NCBI GenBank assembly: GCA_002314265.1
Contig: DCEW01000016.1
Span: 2,314-31,664 of the forward strand
Length of the DNA stretch: 29,351 bases
From: Flavobacteriales bacterium UBA1820
GTDB taxonomy: Bacteria; Bacteroidota; Bacteroidia; Flavobacteriales; UBA1820
Direction: 5' to 3'
Shown here: positions 8,311 to 17,106 of the stretch, piece by piece
How positions within the stretch are numbered: position 1 is the first letter of the stretch
How the letters are laid out: every line of letters starts with the position of its first letter
Translations under genes and position numbers: made by a program
The notes under the pieces: generated by a model
Databases searched by the model: none
Seen by the model: the letters and a program-made list of their open reading frames with translations, nothing else
What the model was told of the DNA's origin: nothing

Positions 8311-9605
8311 TGACGGTTTGCGCGCTGCTGGTTTTGTGCGGCAGCGCGAAGGCGCAGGTAGAAACCGATCGGTTCAATACGTATTCGCCCTATTCCATTT
8401 TCGGAGTGGGAGAAAACAGTTTCTCGTGGGGAACGGCCGAAACGCAAAGCATGGCCGGAGTAGGCGTTTCCTGGATGCCGGCCGGAGTGAACAACGCGAT
8501 CAACCCGGCATCGCTGGCTTCGATCCGTCAGACGGCTTATACGGTGGGAGCTTCCCTGGACTTGTCCTGGTACGAGGATGCCAAGAATTCCAATCTGCAC
8601 AAAGACATATATTTCGATTACCTGGTCTTTTCGGTGCCTTTGACCCGCACTTCGGGAGTCAGTCTGGGGGTGACGCCGTATTCTACCGTCGGTTACTCGA
8701 TCTATGACCGGGATTCGATGGTCGTGGACGGCAGTTACAAGGAGACCTTGGGCTACTACGACGGCAACGGAGGCCTGACCCAGATCTATCTGTCGTACGG
8801 ACGGCAGGTGTTCCGCAACTTCAACCTGGGTATCAGTGCGGCCTATCTCTTCGGAACGATCAAACGTACCACGTACAATACGTTGGAGGATCGCTTGTTG
8901 CAAAACAAGACTACGGAGTCGAACTGGGTGACGGGATTCAAGTTCCGGGTGGGGTTCAACTATTCGCTTCCCTTGGTCGATCAGACGCGTTTGTTCGTGG
9001 GCGGCGTGTATGATTTCTCCTCTGCCATGAACAACGACCGCACGTACCGCAACTACGTGGTCGAGGATTACAACACGGCTTTCGATCCGGACAATCCGGA
9101 AAATACGGAAGAAAATACCTCGGACAAGTTCCATTTGCCCTGGAACGTCACGGGAGGTATCGGTGTGGGCAACCTGCAGAAATGGTATGTGGGAGTGGAC
9201 GTGCAGTACACCTCCAAACCGGACTACGGATCGGTGGATTTCCTGCGGGGACCGGCCGAGTACCAGAGCGGAAAACGGATCGCCTTGGGTGCCAGCTATA
9301 CCCCGATGTACAATTCGCCCGATTCGTACTTCCAGCGTGTGAGATACCAGGGCGGGGTGTATTACCGTCAGTTGGAATACAAACTCTTCGGACAGCAGGT
9401 CAACGACATGGGGATCACGTTGGGTGCTTCGCTGCCCGTGACCAAGGTCAGCACCCAAGCGATGAGCGTTTCCAACATGAACGTGTTCATCAATGTCGGG
9501 ATGATGGGCAAGTCGTCCGATCGCCTGACCAAAGAGACGTACTTCAAGCTCGGACTGTCGTTCTCGCTCAACGACCGCTGGTTCATCAAGCGGCAGTATT
9601 TCTGA
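8298..9605 (+). CDS. outer-membrane beta-barrel protein
   Basis: A 435-residue protein with a Sec signal peptide (about 1-20, ending GSAKAQ). The rest has many alternating amphipathic strands rich in Tyr, Gly, Ser and Asn, an early FGVGENSFSWGTAETQSMAGVG, and a C-terminus ending in an aromatic (WFIKRQYF), all as in outer-membrane barrels. It resembles the FadL/OmpP1-like proteins that follow coaX in many Bacteroidales genomes (from memory). A hydrophobic-solute transport role is possible but not shown by any decisive motif. It overlaps the coaX end by 13 bases and precedes the LptC-like gene, suggesting an envelope operon. Confidence 0.8.
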   Translation: MRKLMTVCALLVLCGSAKAQVETDRFNTYSPYSIFGVGENSFSWGTAETQSMAGVGVSWMPAGVNNAINPASLASIRQTAYTVGASLDLSWYEDAKNSNLHKDIYFDYLVFSVPLTRTSGVSLGVTPYSTVGYSIYDRDSMVVDGSYKETLGYYDGNGGLTQIYLSYGRQVFRNFNLGISAAYLFGTIKRTTYNTLEDRLLQNKTTESNWVTGFKFRVGFNYSLPLVDQTRLFVGGVYDFSSAMNNDRTYRNYVVEDYNTAFDPDNPENTEENTSDKFHLPWNVTGGIGVGNLQKWYVGVDVQYTSKPDYGSVDFLRGPAEYQSGKRIALGASYTPMYNSPDSYFQRVRYQGGVYYRQLEYKLFGQQVNDMGITLGASLPVTKVSTQAMSVSNMNVFINVGMMGKSSDRLTKETYFKLGLSFSLNDRWFIKRQYF

Positions 9606-9632
9606 TCGTCGTCCAAACTCGAGGAAGAAGAA

Positions 9633-10241
9633 ATGGGGGGTACCCGGATAAACAACAAAATAGCTTGCATTGCAGCCGCCATAGCGGCTGCAATGTTTGT
9701 TTCCTGCAAGAACGACCTCGCCAAGGTCGATGCGCTGATGGCTGCCAAGACGCAGCCGGCTACGGTCATCGACACCTTTGCGCTGGTGCGTGTGGATTCG
9801 GGCAAGGTCGTCATGCGGATGCACGCCGCCCAGGTGGTGATGGAACCCAACCCGAAGGACGCCTCCCTGACCGACCGGAAGGCCTCGGGCGGGGTGGAAA
9901 TCGAAATGTACGACCCGGCAACGGGCGCGATGAGTGCGCGGCTGACCTCCCACCGGGCCATAGAACATGCCTCCAGCGGACTTTCCGAAGCCTTGGGGGA
10001 TGTCCTGGTGGTCAATCAGCAGGGGGATTCTATCCAGACCGAACGGCTGGTATGGGACCGTCGCAAACATATCTTCTATACCGACCTCTTTGCCCGGATC
10101 GTGCGCGAAGGCGATGTGATGCGCCCCAGCCGGGGCTTCGAGGCCGACGAAAACTTCCGCTGGTACAACCTCTTCAACAGCCAGGGCGATATCAACATCG
10201 AGGACTCCCTTTCCCGGATGGATCCGGTGGAAACGAATTAA
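9633..10241 (+). CDS. lptC: LptC-family LPS export lipoprotein
   Basis: A 202-residue lipoprotein: the signal sequence has an alanine-rich core and a lipobox FVSC with Cys25. The mature part shows the LptC/OstA-like beta-jellyroll pattern: ALVRVDSGKVVMRMHA, LTSHRAIEHASSG, SIQTERLVWDRRKHIFYTD and the closing GFEADENFRWYNLFNSQGD. LptC belongs to the LptB2FG-C machine that hands lipopolysaccharide from the inner membrane to the periplasmic bridge LptA. E. coli LptC is membrane-anchored, whereas Bacteroidota versions are often lipoproteins as here. Codons 12-21 contain a perfect 12-bp hairpin (9668-9695). It lies 27 bases after the barrel gene and 60 before the CNNM gene. Confidence 0.82.
   Translation: MGGTRINNKIACIAAAIAAAMFVSCKNDLAKVDALMAAKTQPATVIDTFALVRVDSGKVVMRMHAAQVVMEPNPKDASLTDRKASGGVEIEMYDPATGAMSARLTSHRAIEHASSGLSEALGDVLVVNQQGDSIQTERLVWDRRKHIFYTDLFARIVREGDVMRPSRGFEADENFRWYNLFNSQGDINIEDSLSRMDPVETN
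9668..9695 (+). other. perfect hairpin inside the lptC signal-peptide codons
   Basis: Arms cattgcagccgc (9668-9679) and gcggctgcaatg (9684-9695) are exact reverse complements with a 4-base loop. It starts 35 bases after the lptC start codon, in the alanine-rich signal core, and has no T run, so it is not a terminator. Confidence 0.7.
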
Positions 10242-10247
10242 AAATCG

Positions 10248-10255
10248 TATATTTG
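10248..10255 (+). promoter_or_regulatory. -7 box ahead of the CNNM gene
   Basis: TATATTTG matches TAnnTTTG, starts 7 bases after the lptC stop and lies 47 bases before the next start codon. No TTG is found at -33. It may give the CNNM gene an internal promoter in the operon. Confidence 0.45.
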
Positions 10256-10301
10256 CAGCGGTTTCCCGGGCGGGACTTTTCCCGGGATCTGAACCGTAAT
10301 C

Positions 10302-11591
10302 ATGTCGCCCGATCTGTTGATCATCGTGGTTAGCCTTTTGTTTTCCGCTTTCTTTTCGGGAATGGAGATCGCCTATGTATCTGCCGACCGGGTGCAGGTA
10401 TCCATCTTCAAGGCGGAGGATTCGTGGAGCGCGCGGGCGATGTCCAAACTCCTGTCCCGGCCGGACAAATACATCGCCACTACGCTGGTGGGCAACAACA
10501 TCGTACTGGTGATCTACGGATACTACATGGGTGCAGCGATCATCCGCTGGCTCTTTCCCCAGTATGCCGGCAGCGATGAACTTCCGTTCGATGTGTTGTT
10601 GGTGCAGACACTGATCTCCACCGGAGTGATCCTGCTCACCGGCGAATTTGTCCCCAAGGTGGTGTTCCGGATCTATTCCGTGGGGATGCTTCGCGCTCTG
10701 GCTATCCCGATGTACCTCATTTACCGCTTGCTGGATCTGTTGTACATTACCGACTTTATCCTGTGGATATCCCGTTTTATGATCCGTAAGGTCTTTCGTC
10801 AGCAGCAGACCCAGGCACTCAATTTTTCCTTCGGCCGGGTGGACCTGGGGTATTACATCGAGCAGCAGATGGAAAACCTGGATACCGAGCGGCGCTCCCA
10901 GATGGACAAGGAGATCAGTATTTTTCGCAATGCGCTGGACTTTCGCGACGTGAAGGCTCGGGAATGCATGGTCCCGCGTACCGAAATGCGGGCTTTGGAG
11001 ATCGGTGCGCCGATAGAGGAGTTCAAACAGCTGTTTATTTCCTCCGGCTTGTCCAAGATCGTGGTGTACCGCGACTCGGTGGACAACGTGGTGGGGTATG
11101 TGCATTCGTTCGATTTTTTCCGTCCGGTGGAAAGCATTCAGGACATTCTCCTGCCGGTACTGTTTGTCCCGGAGAGCATGCCGGTCAACGAGATCCTCAA
11201 GGACCTCACCCAAAAACGGATGAGCATTGCCGTGGTGCTGGACGAATACGGCGGGACGTCGGGAATGATCACTGTGGAGGACATCATCGAAGAACTCTTG
11301 GGCGATATCGAGGACGAACACGACAAGGATCTGCTGCTGGAAAAGGACCTGGGCGGCGGGCAGTACCTCTTCTCGGCACGTCAGGAGGTGGACTATCTGA
11401 ACCAGCGGTACGATCTGGGTCTGCCCGAAAGCGAAGAGTACGAGACCCTCGGGGGCTTGATCCTCGCCCATACCGAAAAAATACCCCAGAAGGACGAACA
11501 GGTGGAAATAGGGGATTTCGTCTTTACCATCCGGGAAGTTTCCTCGGCCAAGATCGAGACGGTTCACCTGCGGAAAAAACACGCCGAGTAA
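10302..11591 (+). CDS. CNNM/CBS-domain membrane protein (HlyC/CorC family, GldE-like)
   Basis: A 429-residue integral membrane protein. The N-terminal CNNM (DUF21) domain, about residues 1-185, has a first helix LLIIVVSLLFSAFFSGMEIA with the family signature SGMEIA, then TLVGNNIVLVIYG and further helices. A CBS pair follows (about 200-330) with the linker CMVPRTEMRAL and DEYGGTSGMITVEDIIEELL. A CorC/HlyC C-terminal domain ends the protein (about 340-425). Family members are proposed to export or sense Mg2+ or Co2+; the 'hemolysin' name is historical. The Bacteroidota paralogue GldE supports gliding-type secretion, but I cannot separate it from general CNNM members here. It sits between lptC and the foldase gene. 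Confidence 0.88.
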   Translation: MSPDLLIIVVSLLFSAFFSGMEIAYVSADRVQVSIFKAEDSWSARAMSKLLSRPDKYIATTLVGNNIVLVIYGYYMGAAIIRWLFPQYAGSDELPFDVLLVQTLISTGVILLTGEFVPKVVFRIYSVGMLRALAIPMYLIYRLLDLLYITDFILWISRFMIRKVFRQQQTQALNFSFGRVDLGYYIEQQMENLDTERRSQMDKEISIFRNALDFRDVKARECMVPRTEMRALEIGAPIEEFKQLFISSGLSKIVVYRDSVDNVVGYVHSFDFFRPVESIQDILLPVLFVPESMPVNEILKDLTQKRMSIAVVLDEYGGTSGMITVEDIIEELLGDIEDEHDKDLLLEKDLGGGQYLFSARQEVDYLNQRYDLGLPESEEYETLGGLILAHTEKIPQKDEQVEIGDFVFTIREVSSAKIETVHLRKKHAE

Positions 11592-11717
11592 AAAAATAGG
11601 AAAAACTTACGGGCAGCGTTTTTTATTTTCGGGGCATTTGTCGTATTTTCGCAAATCCTTACCTCGCTGGGAGTTTGCCCGGGAGGATCAGTAAAACAAA
11701 CGTATTACGATAAGATA

Positions 11718-13898
11718 ATGACTGCATTACAAAAACTGAGGCATCACCGGGGGCTGCTGGTGGGAGTGATCCTTTTCGCGCTTTTCGCTTTTGTGCTCAC
11801 CGACGTGATCACCTCGAAAGACCGGATTTCTTCGGGAAGCCGTACGACGGTAGCCGTAGTGAACGGCCAGAAACTGACCATCGACGACTATCGCAACCGT
11901 ACCAACGAACTGATGGAGGCCAACAAACAGTACAAGGTAGGCTACGGAGTGGCTTCGGAGCAGGTGTACCAGAGCTGGTTGGCCGAGACGATCGTCGCTC
12001 AGCAGTACGATTTGGCCGGGGTAACGGTAAGCCCGCGTGGCGTGATGAACGGCGTGCTCGCCCAGCCGGATGTGCGCCAGTATTTTTCCAACGAATACGG
12101 CATGCCCGATGAGGCTGCCCTTCGCCAGTGGGTCAATTCGGTCCGCGCCGAAAAGGACCAGGGCAACGCCGAGGCTGAACAGATGTGGGAACTGTGGGAA
12201 GACATGAAAACGCGCGGACGCCAGTGGGTGCTCGGCGCGCAGTATTCCGACATGGTTACCGCCGGTATGACGGCCACTCTGCTCGACGCCAAGGTGGAAT
12301 ACGGGTACAAGAACAACCAGGTGGACGGTCGTTTTGCTTACCTGCCCTATTCCTCGATCGATGACAAGTCGATTGAGATCACCGATGCGCAGATAAACGA
12401 ATACGTCCAGAAACATCCCGACGAGTTCCAACGTCTCGAATCGCGCGACGTGCAGTACGCGGTAGTTCCGGTCAATCCTTCCGAAAAGGATGCCGAGGAG
12501 GTTCGCAGCAAGATCGCTGCGCTGATGGAAGACCGGGTGGAATTCAACAGCAAGACCAATACGACCGATACCATTCCCGGATTTCCCCGCGTGACGGACG
12601 ACTCCATCTACGTCAATGCCAATACCGATGCGGGAGCGCATTACACCGGGCGCTATGCCAAGACGTTTGACAACCAGGAAGAAGCACAGTGGGTGGTGAA
12701 GGCACGCCGGGGCGACATCCTGGGACCGTACCGCGACGGGGATTCCTACAAGCTCTCCAAACTGCTGGACGTGCGTTCCATGCCGGATTCGGTAAGCATG
12801 AGCCACATTCTGCTTTCCTACCAGGGCAATGCGTACGTGCAGAACGCGACCCGTTCCAAGGAGCAGGCCAAAGCACTGGCCGATTCGCTGGCTTCGGTCT
12901 TGAAGAGCGGACGTGCCTCTTTCGCTCAGTTGGCCAAAGAGTATTCCGACGATCCGTCGGCTGCGCAAAACGACGGTTCGATGGGCTGGACGGCTTACAG
13001 CGAGGGGATAAGCCCCGAGATGGAGCAGTTCCTCTTCTTCCATCCGAAAGGCTCCCTGCAGGTGATCGAAACGCCGATGGGTTACCACGTGTTCCGTATC
13101 GACGATCTGAAAGGCTCTTCGACGGCTTACAAGGTGGCTACCATCACGAATTTCATCAGTCCTTCGCGCGAGACGGCAGCCGTAGCCTTGGGTAAGGCAC
13201 AGGAACTGGCTTCGCAGAATGCTTCGGTAGAGGAATTCGTAGCCGCCGCCCGCAAGGCAGGGTACGATGTGGTGCCCGCTACCGACTTTACGGTGCTGAT
13301 GACCGATTACCCGGCACTGGGCGATCAGTCGCAGATCACGCGTTGGGCTTTCGGAAAGGACGTGAAGGTAGGCGACACGAAGATCTTCGATATCGACGGC
13401 AACCACGTCGTGGCGATCCTTTCGGGAATGCGCAGCGAGGGTTTGGAGTCGGCTGAAACGGCGCGTGCCGAGGTAGAGCCGATCCTGCTCAAGGAAAAGA
13501 AAGCCGAGATGCTGTTGGAGAAATTCAAACAGGCCAAGGGTTCGACCGTCGATGAGATCGCTTCCGCAGCCGGTGCTCAGGTGCTGGAGGCTACTTCGCT
13601 GACGCTGGCTACCCCGATCATCCCGAGCGCAGGTCGTGCTCCCAAGGCAGTGGGCGTGGCTTTCGGCCTGAACGTGGGCCAGGTATCCGCCCCGGTTTCC
13701 GACGAGACGGGCGTGTTCGTGGCTACGATCACCGAGCGTCGCGAGGCAAAACCGGCCGAGAATTACGATCAGGTGCAGAATGAACTCGATGCACAGTTCA
13801 TGACCTTGCCGCAGACGCAGTTCTATCCCGCTTTGGAGAAGAAAGCGGACATCGAGGACAACCGCGTGAAAATCGAAAAATTGTACGCCGGGAACTGA
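11718..13898 (+). CDS. PpiD-like membrane-anchored peptidyl-prolyl isomerase
   Basis: A 726-residue foldase with an N-terminal inner-membrane anchor (about 12-30) and the rest periplasmic. The SurA/PpiD N-like chaperone region begins with SRTTVAVVNGQKLTIDDYRN (about 41-60). A parvulin (PPIC) domain spans about 355-465: SMSHILLSYQ, FAQLAKEYSDDPSA, GSMGWTAYSEGISPEME and ETPMGYHVFRIDD. A second, degenerate parvulin-like stretch may lie near 640-700 (GLNVGQVSAPVSDETGVFV). It probably helps outer-membrane and secreted proteins fold as they leave the translocon. It ends the plus-strand block and is followed by a very strong hairpin terminator. Confidence 0.9.
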   Translation: MTALQKLRHHRGLLVGVILFALFAFVLTDVITSKDRISSGSRTTVAVVNGQKLTIDDYRNRTNELMEANKQYKVGYGVASEQVYQSWLAETIVAQQYDLAGVTVSPRGVMNGVLAQPDVRQYFSNEYGMPDEAALRQWVNSVRAEKDQGNAEAEQMWELWEDMKTRGRQWVLGAQYSDMVTAGMTATLLDAKVEYGYKNNQVDGRFAYLPYSSIDDKSIEITDAQINEYVQKHPDEFQRLESRDVQYAVVPVNPSEKDAEEVRSKIAALMEDRVEFNSKTNTTDTIPGFPRVTDDSIYVNANTDAGAHYTGRYAKTFDNQEEAQWVVKARRGDILGPYRDGDSYKLSKLLDVRSMPDSVSMSHILLSYQGNAYVQNATRSKEQAKALADSLASVLKSGRASFAQLAKEYSDDPSAAQNDGSMGWTAYSEGISPEMEQFLFFHPKGSLQVIETPMGYHVFRIDDLKGSSTAYKVATITNFISPSRETAAVALGKAQELASQNASVEEFVAAARKAGYDVVPATDFTVLMTDYPALGDQSQITRWAFGKDVKVGDTKIFDIDGNHVVAILSGMRSEGLESAETARAEVEPILLKEKKAEMLLEKFKQAKGSTVDEIASAAGAQVLEATSLTLATPIIPSAGRAPKAVGVAFGLNVGQVSAPVSDETGVFVATITERREAKPAENYDQVQNELDAQFMTLPQTQFYPALEKKADIEDNRVKIEKLYAGN

Positions 13899-13900
13899 TC

Positions 13901-13969
13901 TTCCCCCAGGCGTTCATCAAAAAGCCCCGGGCCGAAAGGCCCGGGGCTTTTTGATGAACGCCTGGGGAA
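13901..13969. terminator. bidirectional terminator between ppiD-like gene and lipB
   Basis: The inner 10-bp stem GCCCCGGGCC / GGCCCGGGGC with loop GAAA is flanked by five A and five T, so each strand reads hairpin plus T tract. The two converging genes end 2 bases (left) and 112 bases (right) from it. The complementarity continues beyond the T tract to about 33 bp, with one unpaired C in the left arm, which is longer than a terminator needs. Confidence 0.9.
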
Positions 13970-14080
13970 GCCCGCCAGCGAGGAAAGCTTGATTTGAGAA
14001 AAGACAAATGTCTTCCCGCCGTGGGACATCCGCAGTGGAAATGGCTTCTCCGGCAGGAGAGGAAAGGTCGGGAACAGAAT

Positions 14081-14809
14081 TCAGAGAAAGTTCGCCACCG
14101 TTTCAGACACCAGACGGCACGCGAAGACATCGGCAAAGTGTGTCAGAAGGCGGTCCTTCACCCTCGACAGGGGAATTTCGCCGCCCGTTTCCTGTGCGAG
14201 GGAGGTAACCCCCCGGTCGGAAATGCCGCAGGGAACGATCTGCCGGAAGTATTCCAGCGGCGTATTGACATTGAGAGCAAAACCGTGCATGGTTACCCAG
14301 CGGGAAGTCCTCACGCCCACCGCGCAGATCTTGCGGGCGCGGGGCGACTCCGGTTCGATCCACACGCCGGAGCGTCCGGCCACCCGTCCCGCGGTTACAG
14401 CGAAGTCCGCCAGGGTGCGGATGACGGTTTCTTCCAGCAGGAAGACGTACCGGTGGATATCCGGGGTAAAGTGGTCCAGGTCCAGGATGGGATAGCCCAC
14501 GATTTGTCCCGGGCCGTGGAACGTGATGTCGCCTCCGCGGTCGATGCGAAAAAAGCCGACGCCTTCCCTTTGCAGGGTTTCGGGGGAGACAAGCAGGTGG
14601 GAGGGATCGCCATGGCGTCCCAAGGTATATACCGGCGGGTGCTGGGTGAGCAGCAGGAAGTCCTCCGTGGGGAGGGGATGTTCGGCAGTGCGGTTGGCCG
14701 TCTTGCGGGCTCTGGTGCGGTCGAACAACCGGGTCTGGAGTTCCCAGGCCTGGTGATAATCCGTCGTGCCGAGGTCTTCGAAATATACGGTTTTGTCGGG
14801 ATGGTTCAT
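14081..14809 (-). CDS. lipB: octanoyltransferase (lipoate biosynthesis)
   Basis: A 242-residue LipB, which moves octanoyl groups from acyl carrier protein to the lipoyl domains of 2-oxoacid dehydrogenases or GcvH; LipA then inserts sulfur. Signatures: LTQHPPVYTLGRHG, the family motif RGGDITFHGPGQ (91-102), K160 in RKICAVGVR and the acyl-thioester cysteine C194 in IVPCGISDRGVTSL. Its ATG overlaps the truB stop by four bases (ATGA), so translation is coupled to truB. A LipA gene is not in the window. It is the last gene of the gamma-carbonic anhydrase-truB-lipB operon, ending at the shared terminator. Confidence 0.95.
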   Translation of the reverse strand: MNHPDKTVYFEDLGTTDYHQAWELQTRLFDRTRARKTANRTAEHPLPTEDFLLLTQHPPVYTLGRHGDPSHLLVSPETLQREGVGFFRIDRGGDITFHGPGQIVGYPILDLDHFTPDIHRYVFLLEETVIRTLADFAVTAGRVAGRSGVWIEPESPRARKICAVGVRTSRWVTMHGFALNVNTPLEYFRQIVPCGISDRGVTSLAQETGGEIPLSRVKDRLLTHFADVFACRLVSETVANFL

Positions 14810-15522
14810 TCTTGTGCCGTGGGCTGACCCCAGGAGAGGATGTTCTCGACGATCTCTGCCACAGGTCGGGCGTCTTCCACGCGGAAGTCCCCGATGCGGG
14901 TGCGCCGCAAGGCCGACAGGTAGGCGCGCGAGCCGAGTGCACGACCGAAGTCGTCGGCCACCGAGCGGATGTACGTGCCTTTCGAGCAGGCGATCCGGAA
15001 GTCGACCCGGGGCATCTCGATGGCGGTGATCTCAAAACGGGAGATGGTGATGGGCCGGGGCGCGATCTCGACCTGGGCGCCCTTGCGGGCGTGGAGGTAG
15101 GCGCGCTTGCCGTCGATGTTCAGTGCGCTGTAAAGGGGCGGCCGCTGGAGCAGTTCTCCGGTGAAGTGTTCCTGTGCCGTTTTCCGGATCTGTTCCGGTG
15201 TGATGTGCCCGGTGGGAAAACCGTCCGTTACTTCCGTCTCCGCATCGAACGATGGAGTACAGGCCCCCAGGGTGAAACTTCCGGTGTATTCCTTTTCCCG
15301 ACCCTGGTATGCGTCGGCATTTTTCGTTTCCGCCCCCACGCATACCACCAGCAGGCCGGAAGCCAGCGGATCGAGCGTGCCGGCATGGCCTACCTTGAGG
15401 TTTTTTACTCCGAAGGTCTTCTTGAGCGTGTAGCGGATCTTGTTCACCACATCGAAAGAAGTCCATTCCAGCGGTTTGTCCACCAGAAAGACGTGTCCTG
15501 CGCGCAGTTGTTCGAGCGTCAT
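14806..15522 (-). CDS. truB: tRNA pseudouridine(55) synthase
   Basis: A 238-residue TruB that makes pseudouridine 55 in the T-loop of tRNAs. The N-terminal motif DKPLEWTSFDVVNKIR and the catalytic segment VGHAGTLDPLASGLL with D51 are unmistakable, followed by KEYTGSFTLG, PPLYSALNIDGKRAY and CSKGTYIRSVADDFG. The PUA-like C-terminal domain of longer TruB proteins appears absent or minimal, as in many Bacteroidota. The ATG at 15522 is chosen because the 61-codon upstream extension overlaps the gamma-carbonic anhydrase gene and is low-complexity. It starts 7 bases after that gene's stop. Confidence 0.96.
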   Translation of the reverse strand: MTLEQLRAGHVFLVDKPLEWTSFDVVNKIRYTLKKTFGVKNLKVGHAGTLDPLASGLLVVCVGAETKNADAYQGREKEYTGSFTLGACTPSFDAETEVTDGFPTGHITPEQIRKTAQEHFTGELLQRPPLYSALNIDGKRAYLHARKGAQVEIAPRPITISRFEITAIEMPRVDFRIACSKGTYIRSVADDFGRALGSRAYLSALRRTRIGDFRVEDARPVAEIVENILSWGQPTAQE

Positions 15523-15529
15523 GGGAGTT

Positions 15530-16087
15530 TTATTGCTCCGACGGGGTGTTGTTTTTTTCTTCTTCGGGGCTCTCTTCGGTGTACCACGAGGCGTACATCG
15601 CGTAGTCGTTGGAGATGCGCTCGACGATGTCGCGGAGTTGTTCGGGGGTGATGTCTTTGAGTTTACGGGCGGGATTGCCGGCGTAGATGGTGCCCGAAGG
15701 GACAACCGTCCCCTGGGTAACGACCGCTCCGGCCGCTACCAACGAATGAGGCTCGACGACCGCTCCGTCCATCACGACCGCGCCCATGCCTACCAGCGTG
15801 TAGTCGCCCAGGGTGCATCCGTGTACCACGGCGTTGTGGGCGATGGATACGTGGTTGCCGATGTTGAGCGGGTGTTTCTGGTAGGTGGTGTGCAGGGTGG
15901 CGTTGTCCTGGATGTTGACCTTGTTGCCCATCTTGATGTAGTGCACGTCTCCGCGCACGACAGCCCCGAACCAAATGTTGCAGTCTTCGCCCATGGTTAC
16001 ATCGCCCAGGATGGCGGCGTTGTCGGCAAACCAGCATCCCCGTCCCCATATGGGCGATTTGCCCTTTACTTTTTTGATGATAGCCAT
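15530..16087 (-). CDS. gamma-carbonic anhydrase family protein
   Basis: A 185-residue left-handed beta-helix protein of hexapeptide repeats (WFADNAAILGDVTMGEDCNIWFG and following turns). The three zinc histidines of the family are present: H66 in QDNATLH, and H84 and H89 in VSIAHNAVVHGC. A trimeric gamma-carbonic anhydrase interconverting CO2 and bicarbonate is plausible; many such YrdA/PaaY-like proteins have weak or untested activity. The C-terminal tail (about 155-185) is charged and helical. ATG at 16087 is chosen since the extension upstream is a leader containing the promoter region. It heads the operon with truB and lipB. Confidence 0.9.
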   Translation of the reverse strand: MAIIKKVKGKSPIWGRGCWFADNAAILGDVTMGEDCNIWFGAVVRGDVHYIKMGNKVNIQDNATLHTTYQKHPLNIGNHVSIAHNAVVHGCTLGDYTLVGMGAVVMDGAVVEPHSLVAAGAVVTQGTVVPSGTIYAGNPARKLKDITPEQLRDIVERISNDYAMYASWYTEESPEEEKNNTPSEQ

Positions 16088-16213
16088 TTTCTTTTTCGTT
16101 TTTAGTCCGGAGCGTCCCGGCGATCCGCAGGGAAGCATTCCGGAAAGTTGTCCTTGCCCTTTTCCATGTCCGATGTTGCATCCGGCGGATGCCGCAGGGG
16201 TGGAAAGGGGCTT

Positions 16214-16244
16214 CAAATGTACGGCATAAAACGGGGGTTTGCAA
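16214..16244 (-). promoter_or_regulatory. promoter of the gamma-CA-truB-lipB operon
   Basis: On the minus strand, TTG (16242-16244) is followed after 20 bases by TACATTTG (16214-16221), a perfect -33/-7 pair. The start would be near 16207, leaving a leader of about 120 bases, longer than for most genes here; I see no riboswitch-like structure in it. Confidence 0.72.
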
Positions 16245-16259
16245 CTCTGCGGGACAGGG

Positions 16260-17087
16260 TCAGGCGTTTTTCAGGTATTGGTCCACGCCGTTTTCGCACC
16301 GTAGGGCCTTGCGGGCGATGCGGTCCTGGAGAATCTGCTCGTTGATGTTTACTCCGCTGCGCGAGGCGGTGCGGTGCCACAGGTGAAAGACGATGCCGCC
16401 CATCTTCAGCGCGCGGGGCTGTACTCCGGCGTGGCGCAGGCGGACGATCAGGTCGGTGTCCTCGAGTCCCCAACCGGTCATGCGCTCGTCGTAGCCGTTT
16501 ACCCGCAGGAAATCCTCCCGCCAGTAGGCCAGGTTGCATCCACGGGCGTGGTAGATGCTGCCGATGTGGTAACGGCTCATGGGTTTCTGAAGCCGGGGAA
16601 TGCGCAGGCCGTTGAAGAAATTGGTCATGCCCCGTGAAAAAACGCTCAGGCGGACATCGCCCGTATCGGCCGTTTGGCGGGCTTTCTGTTCGCCTACGTT
16701 GACCCGCGATCCGGCAACGTAACATCCCGGGCAGGCTGCGCGGCGATGGTCGGCTATGAAGTAGGGGTGCAGTACCAGGTCGCCATCTACCTGGACGATG
16801 TACCGGCCGGATGCGGCAGCGACGGCTTTGTTGAGGATGGCACTGCGCCGGAACCCTTCGTCCGGATGCCAGATGTGCACCACGGGCGTTTTCCCTCCGC
16901 TGCGCTGGTTCATTTCTTCCCGGAACCGGTCGATGACTTCCCGGGTGGGGTCAGTGGAACCGTCGTCCGCTACGACGATCTCCTCGGGCAGGACGGTTTG
17001 TGCGAGGATGCTTTTGAAGGTGAGCGAGAGGTAGACCGGAGAATTGTAGGTAACTACGACCAGCGTTAAGGGAACGGATTCGTTCAT
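16260..17087 (-). CDS. family 2 glycosyltransferase
   Basis: A 275-residue GT-A enzyme. The N-terminus LTLVVVTYNSPVYLSLTFKS and VVADDGSTDPTREVID form the nucleotide-sugar pocket; the metal-binding DxD is D101-G-D103 in IVQVDGDLV. The second half carries ARGCNLAYWREDFLRVNGYDE and GWGLEDTDLIVRLRHAG (E209-D210, catalytic base region), the arrangement seen in chondroitin-polymerase-like and galactosyltransferase C-terminal domains. There is no membrane segment, so it is cytoplasmic and probably extends an LPS or capsule glycan. It has its own promoter and no glycan cluster around it. Confidence 0.9.
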   Translation of the reverse strand: MNESVPLTLVVVTYNSPVYLSLTFKSILAQTVLPEEIVVADDGSTDPTREVIDRFREEMNQRSGGKTPVVHIWHPDEGFRRSAILNKAVAAASGRYIVQVDGDLVLHPYFIADHRRAACPGCYVAGSRVNVGEQKARQTADTGDVRLSVFSRGMTNFFNGLRIPRLQKPMSRYHIGSIYHARGCNLAYWREDFLRVNGYDERMTGWGLEDTDLIVRLRHAGVQPRALKMGGIVFHLWHRTASRSGVNINEQILQDRIARKALRCENGVDQYLKNA

Positions 17088-17106
17088 GGAGTGTTGCGTT
17101 TTTCGG

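Noticed and set aside
8250..11582. A 1110-codon open frame on the minus strand spanning the coaX end, the barrel gene, lptC and the CNNM gene
   Set aside because: It is codon-aligned with three plus-strand genes that all share one frame; it stays open because those genes avoid TTA, CTA and TCA codons. Its translation resembles no family and it lacks a promoter.
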